The notes beneath the pieces were generated by a model. It saw only the letters and a list, made by a program, of their open reading frames with translations, did not search any database and had not been told where the DNA came from. Both the position numbers and the translations under genes were made by a program. Below are positions 49,778-57,066 of a DNA stretch of 64,000 bases, piece after piece (within the stretch, counting starts at the first letter, position 1; each line of letters begins with the position of its first letter). This DNA is from Nocardiopsis dassonvillei_B (GTDB lineage Bacteria; Actinomycetota; Actinomycetes; Streptosporangiales; Streptosporangiaceae), in contig NZ_OZ186815.1 in the NCBI RefSeq assembly GCF_964273065.1, positions 5,208,001-5,272,000 of the forward strand. The letters are read 5' to 3'.

Positions 49778-51610
49778 TCAGCCGGCCGCGGACGGCTCCG
49801 GTACCCCGGCTCCGGCCTCGGCGATGTGCAGCGCCGCGACCAGGTCCCGGTACAGCCCGTCGCGCTCCAGCAGCTCGGCGTGCGTCCCCTGGGCGCGGAC
49901 CCCGCCCTCCTCCATCAGGATGATCCGGTCGGCGTGGATCACCGTCGACAGCCGGTGCGCCACCGTCACCACGGCCGCCCGGTCGGCGTGCCGCCGTACG
50001 CTCTCGGTGATCGCGGCCTCGGTGATGGCGTCCACCTGCGAGGTCGCCTCGTCCAGCAGCAGCACGTCCGGCGAGCGCAGCAGCGCCCGGGCCAGCGCCA
50101 CGCGCTGGCGCTGGCCGCCCGAGAACGCGGTGGCGTCCAGCGGGGTGTCCAGCCCCTCCTCCAGGGCGTCGACCTTGTCGGCCAACCGGACGTCCCCGAC
50201 CACCCGCCGGATCTCCTCCTCGGTCGCGTCCGGTCTGCTGAACAGCAGGTTGTCCCGCAGGGTGCCCGGCACCACCGGGGTGTCCTGCTCCACGTAGGCG
50301 AAGTGGGCGCGCACCTGGTCGGGGCTCAGCTCCCGGTAGGGGGTGCCGTTCACCCGGACCTCCCCGCCCTCCGGTTCCAGGAAGCGCAGCAGCAGCGACA
50401 GCACCGTGGTCTTGCCCGCCCCCGACGGGCCCACGATCGCGGTGTGCCCCCGCCGGGGGATCACCAGGTCGACCCCCCTCAGCGCGGGGGCGGCGCCGGG
50501 GGCGTAGCGGGCGGTCACCCCGCGCAGCTCCAGCAGGGCGTCCGGGGCCCGCCCTCCGGAGGCCGCTGCGTCCGCCGGGGCCGCGGGCCCCTCGGCGGAC
50601 GGTTCCAGCGGGATCGCCTCCACCTCGCGGATCCGCTTGGCCGCGGCGATACCCGACTGGAGCGTGCTCACACTCTGGGACAGCTCCATGACCGGGGTGA
50701 GCAGCGTGAACGCGTACAGCAGGAACGCGATCAGGGTGGACACCCCGATGTCCCCGGAGGCCACCCGCAGGGCGCCCACACCCAGGATCGCGATGATCGC
50801 CAGTTGGATGCCGCTGAACGCGATCGTCCAGGCCACCGCCTCCCGGCGGACCGCCCGCACGCCGTGCTCGGCGGACTCCCGCGCGTGGAGGAGGATGGTG
50901 TCGCCCAGGCGCTCCTCGGCCCGGCTCACCTTGACGGTGCGGATCGCCCGCAGAGCCCCGTCCAGCACGCCGCCCATCAGGCCCAGCGAGTTCTGCGCCT
51001 TCTCCTGGGCCTTGGCCAGGGCGGGCATCAGGGTGAGGAACAGGACGGTGACGACGAGCACCGCCCCCGCCGTGACGGAGACCAGGACCAGGTCCAGGAC
51101 CGCCATCATCACCAGGGTGCCGACCAGCAGGACGGCTCCGTTGATGAGGCTGATGACGCTGCTGGACGCGGCCTCGCGCAGCAGCACCGTGTCGGAGGTG
51201 GCCCGGGTGACCAGCTCGCCGGAGGAGCGCCGGGACAGGGGGATGAGCGCCGCCCGGAAGTAGCGGCGCACCAGGGACGTGCGGGCGTCCAGCACGACCT
51301 TCTCGGCGACGGTGCCCAGCAGGATCCAGTGGTACATGCCCAGCACCGCGCCGACCGCGAACAGGCCCAGCAGCAGGGCGATGGGCGTCAGCAGCCCGCC
51401 CCCGTCGCCCAGGGTGTCCAGGACGAGCTTGACCACCATGGGGTTGGCCAGCTCCAGGGCGGAACCGAACAGGGCCAGGACCAGGCCCAGCAGCAGCTTG
51501 CGACGGTGCGGGCGCACGAACGACCACAGCACCTTCAGCTGGGCGAAGCGCGGTTCGGCCGGGGACTCGGCCCGGGATGGGTCATCACGAATCTCAATAG
51601 GATCAGGCAT
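49778..51610 (-). CDS. ABC transporter with fused membrane and ATPase domains
   Basis: A 610-aa exporter half-transporter: six membrane helices (about residues 35-330) followed by an ATPase domain (from about 365) with Walker A GPSGAGKTT, signature FSGGQRQRVALARAL, Walker B DVLLLDEATSQVD and H-loop VAHRLST. It would work as a homodimer, exporting drugs, lipids or peptides. Divergent from a TetR gene, with the palindrome GGTCA-N4-TGACC in its promoter. Confidence 0.93.
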   Translation of the reverse strand: MPDPIEIRDDPSRAESPAEPRFAQLKVLWSFVRPHRRKLLLGLVLALFGSALELANPMVVKLVLDTLGDGGGLLTPIALLLGLFAVGAVLGMYHWILLGTVAEKVVLDARTSLVRRYFRAALIPLSRRSSGELVTRATSDTVLLREAASSSVISLINGAVLLVGTLVMMAVLDLVLVSVTAGAVLVVTVLFLTLMPALAKAQEKAQNSLGLMGGVLDGALRAIRTVKVSRAEERLGDTILLHARESAEHGVRAVRREAVAWTIAFSGIQLAIIAILGVGALRVASGDIGVSTLIAFLLYAFTLLTPVMELSQSVSTLQSGIAAAKRIREVEAIPLEPSAEGPAAPADAAASGGRAPDALLELRGVTARYAPGAAPALRGVDLVIPRRGHTAIVGPSGAGKTTVLSLLLRFLEPEGGEVRVNGTPYRELSPDQVRAHFAYVEQDTPVVPGTLRDNLLFSRPDATEEEIRRVVGDVRLADKVDALEEGLDTPLDATAFSGGQRQRVALARALLRSPDVLLLDEATSQVDAITEAAITESVRRHADRAAVVTVAHRLSTVIHADRIILMEEGGVRAQGTHAELLERDGLYRDLVAALHIAEAGAGVPEPSAAG

Positions 51611-51621
51611 GTTTGAAATTA

Positions 51622-51635
51622 GGTCATAGGTGACC
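51622..51635. promoter_or_regulatory. TetR operator in the ABC exporter promoter
   Basis: GGTCA-TAGG-TGACC inverted repeat. On the minus strand it sits between TTGACA (51647-51642) and a CCTAAT -10-like box, so bound repressor would block the exporter gene. Confidence 0.6.
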
Positions 51636-51640
51636 GATTA

Positions 51641-51670
51641 TTGTCAACCAAATACCTGCAACCCTAGGAT
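51641..51670 (+). promoter_or_regulatory. Promoter of the leaderless TetR gene
   Basis: TTGTCA (51641-51646) and TAGGAT (51665-51670), 18 bp apart. The predicted start of transcription coincides with the ATG at 51677, so the mRNA is probably leaderless. Confidence 0.6.
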
Positions 51671-51676
51671 GAGTGC

Positions 51677-52273
51677 ATGGTGAAGAGCGCAGCCTCAGAC
51701 GAAGAGACGAGGACCCGTGCCCGCACCCGCCGCGCCATCCTGGACGCGGCCGTGCAGGTCCTCGGTGACAACCCCGCCGCCCCGCTGTCCCAGGTCGCCA
51801 GAACCGCCGGGGTCGCCCGCAGCACCCTCCAGCGCTACTTCGCCGAACGGGCCGACCTCACCCACGCCCTGCGCGACTACGCCGACGAACTCGTCAACGA
51901 GGCCTGTGAGCGGGCCCGCACCACCGAGGGCACCGGGATCGAGGCGTTCACCCGGCTCGTCGCCGAGTACTTCACCCTGCGCAAGGTGGTCATGCTGGCG
52001 TTCGGCTCCGACGACCTGACCGAGGCCGCCGGCCAGGAGGACGAGTGCGGCCAGGCGGACCTGGCGCTGCGCGCGCTCATCGAGCGGGGGCACGAGGACG
52101 GCACCATCGACCCCAGGATCGGCCCGGTGTGGGCCGAGCAGCTGCTGTGGGCCGGGCTGTACGCGGGATGGAGCTACGTCACCACGGCCAGGGTCCCCGC
52201 CTACGAGGCGCTCACCCTGTGCCTGCACTCACTCGTCAAAGCGGTGGAGCGGCGGCCCGGCCGGGACGGCTGA
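51677..52273 (+). CDS. TetR-family transcriptional regulator
   Basis: A 198-aa repressor. HTH with VARTAGVARSTLQRYFAERADLTHAL (recognition helix AGVARSTLQRYF) and a TetR_C domain; acidic segments and a Trp-rich C-terminus (WAEQLLWAGLYAGWSY) form the ligand pocket. Divergent from the ABC exporter, which it probably controls. The start lacks a ribosome site, fitting a leaderless mRNA. Confidence 0.9.
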   Translation: MVKSAASDEETRTRARTRRAILDAAVQVLGDNPAAPLSQVARTAGVARSTLQRYFAERADLTHALRDYADELVNEACERARTTEGTGIEAFTRLVAEYFTLRKVVMLAFGSDDLTEAAGQEDECGQADLALRALIERGHEDGTIDPRIGPVWAEQLLWAGLYAGWSYVTTARVPAYEALTLCLHSLVKAVERRPGRDG

Positions 52274-52288
52274 CAGGGCGGGGGAGGG

Positions 52289-52316
52289 GCCTCCGGGAAC
52301 CGCCGGGCCCGGAGGC
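52289..52316. terminator. Convergent terminator
   Basis: GCCTCCGGG / CCCGGAGGC, 9-bp perfect stem with 10-nt loop, between TetR and the GroES-like gene. Confidence 0.6.
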
Positions 52317-52327
52317 GGGACACGTGA

Positions 52328-52648
52328 CTACAGGTACAGGCCGGTGCCCCGCTCGGGGGCCTCCTTGGCGATCGCGTGCACATCCCGCTCGCGCAGGATG
52401 ATGTACCGCTCGCCGTTCAACTCGACCTCGCCCTGCTCCTCCGGGTCGAACAGCACCCGGTCCCCGGTCTTGACGTGCCGGGCACCGGTCCCGGCACCGA
52501 CCACCTCACCCCAGGCGAGCCGGGTGGCCAGCTTCACCGTGTCCGGAATGACCAGACCCGCGCTGCTGCGCCGCTCGCTCTTGTCAGGGACCGTCTTCAC
52601 CAACAGGCGGTCGTGGAGCATCTGGATTTCTAGCTTTGATTCGGCCAC
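52328..52648 (-). CDS. GroES-family co-chaperonin-like protein
   Basis: A 106-aa protein of the Cpn10 fold: MLHDRLLVKTVPDKSERRSSAGLVIPDT, GDRVLFDPEEQGEVELNGERYIILRERDV (key HDRLLVK and GDRVLFDP). It aligns along the whole of GroES, including a mobile-loop-like SERRSSAGLVIPD region. No groEL is nearby, so it is a solitary paralogue, not the groESL gene. GTG start at 52648. It could assist a GroEL elsewhere or have a separate role. Confidence 0.85.
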   Translation of the reverse strand: MAESKLEIQMLHDRLLVKTVPDKSERRSSAGLVIPDTVKLATRLAWGEVVGAGTGARHVKTGDRVLFDPEEQGEVELNGERYIILRERDVHAIAKEAPERGTGLYL

Positions 52649-52784
52649 CCGTCCAGGGTATTCGCCTCCGGCGGGGAGTCGCCGCCCCCACCACAGGGCA
52701 CGGGGCCGCCCCCCTGGCTCAACCGTCCCTTAACCTCCGGTACAGTATTTCCATCGCCGACCGGGGCAACCGAGCGGCGCACCA

Positions 52785-52857
52785 GGGGCTATGGCGCAGT
52801 TGGTAGCGCGCCTCCATGGCATGGAGGAGGTCTGGGGTTCGAATCCCCATAGCTCCA
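52785..52857 (+). tRNA. tRNA-Ala(GGC), copy 2
   Basis: Base-for-base identical to 33865-33937 (acceptor GGGGCTA/TAGCTCC, anticodon GGC, no encoded CCA). A -10-like TACAGT lies at 52741-52746. It lacks the nested hairpin leader of copy 1. Confidence 0.97.
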
Positions 52858-52865
52858 CGAACTCG

Positions 52866-52910
52866 GGACGACCCTGCTCGGGGGCCTTCGGCCGCCTCGC
52901 CGGGTCGTCC
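52866..52910 (+). terminator. Terminator of tRNA-Ala copy 2
   Basis: GGACGACCC / GGGTCGTCC stem with inner GGCC-TTC-GGCC, closely matching the copy 1 terminator. Confidence 0.7.
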
Positions 52911-53064
52911 TTCGTGTTCACCGGGGGGAGACCCCGGTCCCCCCGAGGCGCCCCCCTGCGGCCGGGCCGCGGTGATCGGCGGGGTGGCAGCAGCGGTTTC
53001 TTGCATCGCGGGGCTTCGCCCCGGGGGTTGCAGTCGGGTCACCCGTGTTCCACTCGGTTCTGAG

Positions 53065-53165
53065 GCGACCCTGCCCGCGCGTTGGACGCGCTCGCAGGGT
53101 CGTCTTCGTCGTGCCCGCCGGGGGAGACCCCCGCCCGCCGAGTACCCCCCGGGGCGGGGGCCGCG
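53065..53165 (+). repeat. Third tRNA-downstream repeat copy
   Basis: The hairpin CGACCCTGC...GCAGGGTCG plus the following TTCGTCGTG and GGGGGAGACCCCC match the segments after both tRNA-Ala genes, though no tRNA precedes this copy. Even the 15 nt before it (TCCACTCG...CTGAG) resemble the tRNA 3' flank. Confidence 0.6.
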
Positions 53166-53331
53166 TGCGTCGGGGCGTTCGGCGGCGGGGCCTCTTTCAC
53201 CGCGTACGGGCTTCGCCCGCGGGATGACGGTGCCGGGTGTCCTCGTGACACCGGAGGGCCCCGTGTCCCCGGGGTGGCCGACTCGTTCCGGAGCGGGCCC
53301 CGGCGTACGGCCGGGCGTCGACCGTCCGTAA

Positions 53332-53345
53332 TGCAACCGATTGCA
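53332..53345. promoter_or_regulatory. LacI-type operator, distal
   Basis: TGCAACCGATTGCA, matching TGCAA-N-CG-N-TTGCA with the site at 53438-53451; 201 bp upstream of the pectate lyase start. Paired sites suggest a repression loop. Confidence 0.6.
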
Positions 53346-53437
53346 GTGATCGGGTACCCGATTCCAATATCGGCGGGGGCCGACAGGAGAAAACGCAGGA
53401 CAGAGCCGCCGGAGGGCGGTCCGGCGCTATGAGGGCC

Positions 53438-53451
53438 TGCAAACGGTTGCA
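53438..53451. promoter_or_regulatory. LacI-type operator, proximal
   Basis: TGCAAACGGTTGCA, 10 bp upstream of the -35 box of the pectate lyase gene; same consensus as the distal site, 106 bp away. Confidence 0.65.
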
Positions 53452-53461
53452 GTAACCCCCC

Positions 53462-53489
53462 TTGACTTGGAAAGCGCTTTCTTTAATCT
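53462..53489 (+). promoter_or_regulatory. Pectate lyase promoter with central palindrome
   Basis: TTGACT (53462-53467) and TAATCT (53484-53489), 16 bp apart. The spacer contains GAAAGCGCTTTC (53470-53481), a perfect palindrome like LacI/GalR-family or cre sites. Confidence 0.6.
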
Positions 53490-53532
53490 CGGTGACACAC
53501 ATCACCACTCATCCACGAGGAAAGGGGAAGCG

Positions 53533-55080
53533 GTGAAACGGTTGATCGCGCGTCGCTTCATGTCGACGCTGGCCGCCGCGACCATGGTCGCAGCAGGACT
53601 GACGCTCTCGGTGTCACCCTCGGCCGCCCAGACCGGTAGCGCCACGGGCTATGCGACCCAGAACGGCGGCACCACGGGCGGCGCGGGCGGACAGACCGTC
53701 CGCGCCACCACCGGCACCCAGATCCATCAGGCGCTGTGCAACCGCCCCAGCACCAGTACCCCGATCATCATCCAGGTCGAGGGCACCATCAACCACGGCA
53801 ACACCACCAAGGTCTCGGGCACCGGCTGCGACACCGCCGCCGACGTCATCGAGCTCAAGAAGATCAGCAACGTCACCATCGTCGGAGTCGGCAGCGGGGC
53901 CGTGTTCGACCAGCTGGGCATCCACATCCGCGAGTCCAGCAACATCATCATCCAGAACGTCACCGTCAAGAACGTCAAGAAGTCCGGCTCGCCCACCTCC
54001 AACGGCGGCGACGCCATCGGCATGGAGGCGGGTGTCCGCAACGTCTGGGTCGACCACGTGACCCTGGAGGCATCGGGCGGGGAGTCGCAGGGCTACGACG
54101 GCCTGTTCGACATGAAGAACAACACCCAGTACGTCACCCTCTCCTACAGCATCCTGCGCAACTCCGGGCGCGGCGGCCTGGTCGGGTCGAGCGAGAGCGA
54201 CCTGTCCAACGGCTTCATCACGTACCACCACAACGTGTTCCAGAACCTCGACTCGCGGGCTCCCCTGCTGCGCGGCGGCATCGCGCACATGTACAACAAC
54301 CACTACGTCGACATCGCGCAGTCCGGGATCAACTCCCGGGCCGGGGCTCGCGCCAAGGTGGAGAACAACTACTTCGAGGACTCCAAGGACGTCCTGGGCA
54401 CCTTCTACACCAACGAGCGCGGCTCCTGGCAGGTCGCGGGCAACATCTTCGACAACGTGACCTGGTCGAGCCAGGGCAGCGAGAACTACCCCGCCGGCCC
54501 CGACCCGCAGTCCACCACCTCGGTGAGCATCCCCTACCCCTACAAGCTCGACGACGCCGGGTGCGTGCCGGGGATGGTGCAGCAGATCGCGGGCGCGGGC
54601 AAGGGCAACCGGGTCTCCGACGGGAACTGCCGGGCGGAGAACCCGACCGACCCGGGTCCGACCGACCCCGACCCGACCGACCCCGACCCGGGTCCGACCG
54701 ACCCCCCCGGCGGGACCAACCTCAGCATCGGGGCCGGCGCCGACGGCTCCAGCAAGGGCGGCGGCACCAGCTACGGCAACGCCGTCGACGGCGACGCGAG
54801 CACCTACTGGTCCCCGAGCGGCTCGACCGGCCGCATCTCGGTCAAGTGGGGCTCCGCCACCAGGGTCTCGGCGGTCAACATCCGCGAGGCGGCCGGGGCC
54901 ACGGGCAACATCGGCTCCTGGCGGGTCGTCAACAACGACACCGGCGCCGTCCTGGCCACCGGAAGCGGGGCCGGTGTGATCACCTTCTCCCCGACGACGC
55001 TGAGCAAGATCAACTTCGAGATCACCAGCGCGAGCGGAACGCCGCGCGTCGCGGAGTTCGAGACCTACGCCAACGGCTAG
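53533..55080 (+). CDS. Secreted pectate lyase (PL1) with C-terminal discoidin-like domain
   Basis: A 515-aa exported enzyme cleaving polygalacturonate by beta-elimination. Signal peptide with AxA site at PSAAQ (about residue 35). PL1 parallel beta-helix with the calcium/active-site block RNVWVDHVTLE, YDGLFDMK and SRAPLLRGGIAH (catalytic Arg region). A Pro-Thr-Asp linker of TDP repeats (about residues 373-395) joins a C-terminal F5/8 type C (CBM32-like) domain (GNAVDGDASTYWSP) for glycan binding. GTG start after AGGAAAGGGG. Controlled by at least three operator-like sites. Confidence 0.93.
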   Translation: MKRLIARRFMSTLAAATMVAAGLTLSVSPSAAQTGSATGYATQNGGTTGGAGGQTVRATTGTQIHQALCNRPSTSTPIIIQVEGTINHGNTTKVSGTGCDTAADVIELKKISNVTIVGVGSGAVFDQLGIHIRESSNIIIQNVTVKNVKKSGSPTSNGGDAIGMEAGVRNVWVDHVTLEASGGESQGYDGLFDMKNNTQYVTLSYSILRNSGRGGLVGSSESDLSNGFITYHHNVFQNLDSRAPLLRGGIAHMYNNHYVDIAQSGINSRAGARAKVENNYFEDSKDVLGTFYTNERGSWQVAGNIFDNVTWSSQGSENYPAGPDPQSTTSVSIPYPYKLDDAGCVPGMVQQIAGAGKGNRVSDGNCRAENPTDPGPTDPDPTDPDPGPTDPPGGTNLSIGAGADGSSKGGGTSYGNAVDGDASTYWSPSGSTGRISVKWGSATRVSAVNIREAAGATGNIGSWRVVNNDTGAVLATGSGAGVITFSPTTLSKINFEITSASGTPRVAEFETYANG

Positions 55081-55182
55081 GTTCTGTTTTTTGAGTGCCG
55101 TCCTGTTCCGCGGGGGTGTGTGAGGCGCCGGCGGGGTTCTGCAGGCCCGGAGGGGGTGTCCGGGGAACGAGGACGTTCCCGT

Positions 55183-55256
55183 GGGGCCGAGGGTTCCCGC
55201 CTTCCAAAGGCGCCGAACGCGAACCGAAGCGGAGCGGAGGTTCGAAAAAACACGGC
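55183..55256 (-). repeat. Dispersed ~70-bp repeat, copy B
   Basis: Reverse-strand copy of the element at 3142-3213, downstream of the pectate lyase gene. The shared core is TCGAACCTCCGCTCCGC. The rest of 55081-55342 shows no gene. Confidence 0.55.
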
Positions 55257-55342
55257 CTAGGCCGACCCGTCGCCGGCCCGTCCGTTCTCTCGGACGGGCC
55301 GGCCGCACGTCGGGACCGTCCCACGGTCCGGGGCGAGGCTCC

Positions 55343-55840
55343 TCAGGAGGGGGCCAGGCCCTCGTAGTAGGACCGCTGGGAAGGGAAGTAGGCACCGAAC
55401 TCCGGCGGCGCGGCCCCCGAGCGGGACGCCGCCAGCGCGTCGAGGTAGTACTCCCAGCCGGGCCCGACCGATCCCAGGTCGGTGTCCGGCTCCAGGTGGT
55501 GGACGAACGTCAGCGTCGTCGTGTCCCCCTCGGACGCCAGACGCACCTCCAGGCGCCAGGATCCGTACTCGTCCTCGCTGCTCACGGCCAGCAGCCGGGG
55601 CGGCTCGCAGGCGTCGATGCGCAGGTCCCCCTCCGGCGCCCCCTCCTCCAGGGTGAGGCGGTAGCGGACCGTCCGCCCCGGGCCGGGCTCGCCGGTCCAG
55701 GAGGCGAACCAGAGCGCGGTCCGCTCCGACTCGGTGACACTCGCCCACACGTCCCGGACCGGTGCACGGAAGGTGCGGGTCAACACCAGGTCCCGCCCCG
55801 TGTCGGTGGTCACCAGGCGCCCGGTCGGTTCAGGTCTCAT
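55343..55840 (-). CDS. SRPBCC (AHSA1-like) domain protein
   Basis: A 165-aa protein of the Bet v1/START-like fold: LTRTFRAPVRDVWASVTESERTALWFASW (key APVRDVWASVTE), then GDLRIDACEPPRLLAVS and a C-terminal GWEYYLDAL helix. AHSA1 relatives bind lipids or act in stress responses; the ligand is unknown. Single gene, convergent with the pectate lyase. Confidence 0.85.
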   Translation of the reverse strand: MRPEPTGRLVTTDTGRDLVLTRTFRAPVRDVWASVTESERTALWFASWTGEPGPGRTVRYRLTLEEGAPEGDLRIDACEPPRLLAVSSEDEYGSWRLEVRLASEGDTTTLTFVHHLEPDTDLGSVGPGWEYYLDALAASRSGAAPPEFGAYFPSQRSYYEGLAPS

Positions 55841-56214
55841 GGGGGCGAGGATAACCGGCCGGTGCGACGATTCCGATGAGGCCGCCCCGGGGCGCGGGCG
55901 GCCGCACGGCTTTCGGAGAGACCGGCCGGCGCGACGATTCCCCGGAATTTCCCCGGACGTTCGAACGGTGTGCGGGCGGTGAACGGGTGGCGGCCGGAAT
56001 CGGTCACGGAAGAATGGCGTGAGCCGGCAATTCCCGGGAGGGAAATGAGAAACCGCAGTTCACGAGGCCTCCACCACTTTCGTCGGTAGTGCCACCACCA
56101 CTCCCGGGGTGGGCGTGGGTGGACGATGAATCGGGAGGCGGCACCCTCGAATGCGACGGTCCGCGCATCTAACGTCGTAAGCCTCAAAAGAATCCCTCGA
56201 TCCGACGGAGGATC
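55841..56214 (+). promoter_or_regulatory. Region upstream of the hydrolase-exporter operon
   Basis: 374 bp without a gene. It contains a 21-bp direct repeat (see separate entry) and GACGGAGGATC just before the next ATG. A possible -10 TAACGT lies near 56170. Confidence 0.4.
55854..55941 (+). repeat. Direct repeat pair near the divergent promoters
   Basis: ACCGGCCGGTGCGACGATTCC at 55854-55874 recurs at 55921-55941 with one change (T to C). Offset 67 bp. Could be regulator binding sites shared by the divergent genes. Confidence 0.6.
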
Positions 56215-57066
56215 ATGATCACGGCGGGCCCCCGGACCGCGCCTCCCCCGGCGCCTCTGCACTACGAGGAGCAGGAGTGGAACGGCCTTCGACTGCTGGC
56301 GTACGACGACACCGGTGACGGTCGGATCGTCGAGGCCCTGGGCGATGTGGCGACCGCCGACCACATCGTCGTCCTCGTTCCGGGGAACGACAATTACCTG
56401 GGTAATTACTTCGATCCGAGCCGCCCCACCCGCCCCCGGGTGAACGGCAACACGCTGTTGAGGACCATGGGCTCCATCGCCCGTGGAGAACGTTTCGCCG
56501 TCGTGGTGTGGATGGGCTACGACACCCCCCGCGGATTCTTCGAGGGCGCCATGCGCGGCCCCGCCCGGCAGGCCGCCCCCGACCTCGTCCGGCTCACCCA
56601 CTACCTTCCCGGACACGCCCACATCACCCTGGTCGGGCACAGCTACGGGACGGTGGTGTGCGGACTGGCGCTGGCCGAGGCCCGCGTCGACGACTGCATC
56701 GCACTGGGCAGCCCCGGCATGGGCGGCTCCTCCACCGCGGACCTGCGCTACTCGGGGAACCTGTGGGTCGCCCAGGGACGCGAGGACTGGATCCGCTTCT
56801 TCCCGCGCGGCCGCGCGGGCGACCTCGGCCACGGCCCCACCCCGCTGCGGCCCGGCTTCGGGGCCCTGCGCATCGAGACCGGCGACATCCCCGGCCACTG
56901 CGCCTACTACACCGAGGGCAGCGAGTCGGTGCGCAACATGGCCCGGATCGGGCTGGGCCGCTACGAGGAGGTCACCCTGGTCGACCCGGTGTCCCGCACC
57001 CCGCTGCCGCGCCCCGTCGTCCCCTCCCGTCCCGTCCCGGCGCAGCGGGAGGAGATCGCCCAGTGA
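56215..57066 (+). CDS. Alpha/beta hydrolase (DUF1023 type)
   Basis: A 283-aa hydrolase of the DUF1023 kind: IVVLVPGNDNYLGNYFDP, nucleophile GHSYGTVV (Ser about residue 143), and IPGHCAYYTEG with a likely catalytic His. No signal peptide. Its TGA overlaps the GTG of the following ABC ATPase (GTGA), so the three genes to 58855 form a coupled operon. A role modifying or protecting against the transported substrate is inferred from context only. ATG after GACGGAGGATC. Confidence 0.8.
   Translation: MITAGPRTAPPPAPLHYEEQEWNGLRLLAYDDTGDGRIVEALGDVATADHIVVLVPGNDNYLGNYFDPSRPTRPRVNGNTLLRTMGSIARGERFAVVVWMGYDTPRGFFEGAMRGPARQAAPDLVRLTHYLPGHAHITLVGHSYGTVVCGLALAEARVDDCIALGSPGMGGSSTADLRYSGNLWVAQGREDWIRFFPRGRAGDLGHGPTPLRPGFGALRIETGDIPGHCAYYTEGSESVRNMARIGLGRYEEVTLVDPVSRTPLPRPVVPSRPVPAQREEIAQ

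Larger units (their letters stand above)
52858..53532 (+). other. Repeat and promoter region between tRNA-Ala and pectate lyase
   Basis: 675 bp without a gene. It holds two degenerate copies of the tRNA-downstream repeat (52866-52960 and 53065-53165), then the pectate lyase promoter and three palindromes (listed separately). Confidence 0.5.

Noticed and set aside
33865..52857. A mobile genomic island with its own integrase
   Set aside because: No integrase, transposase or phage gene occurs within or beside the tRNA repeats; only the direct repeat structure is supported.
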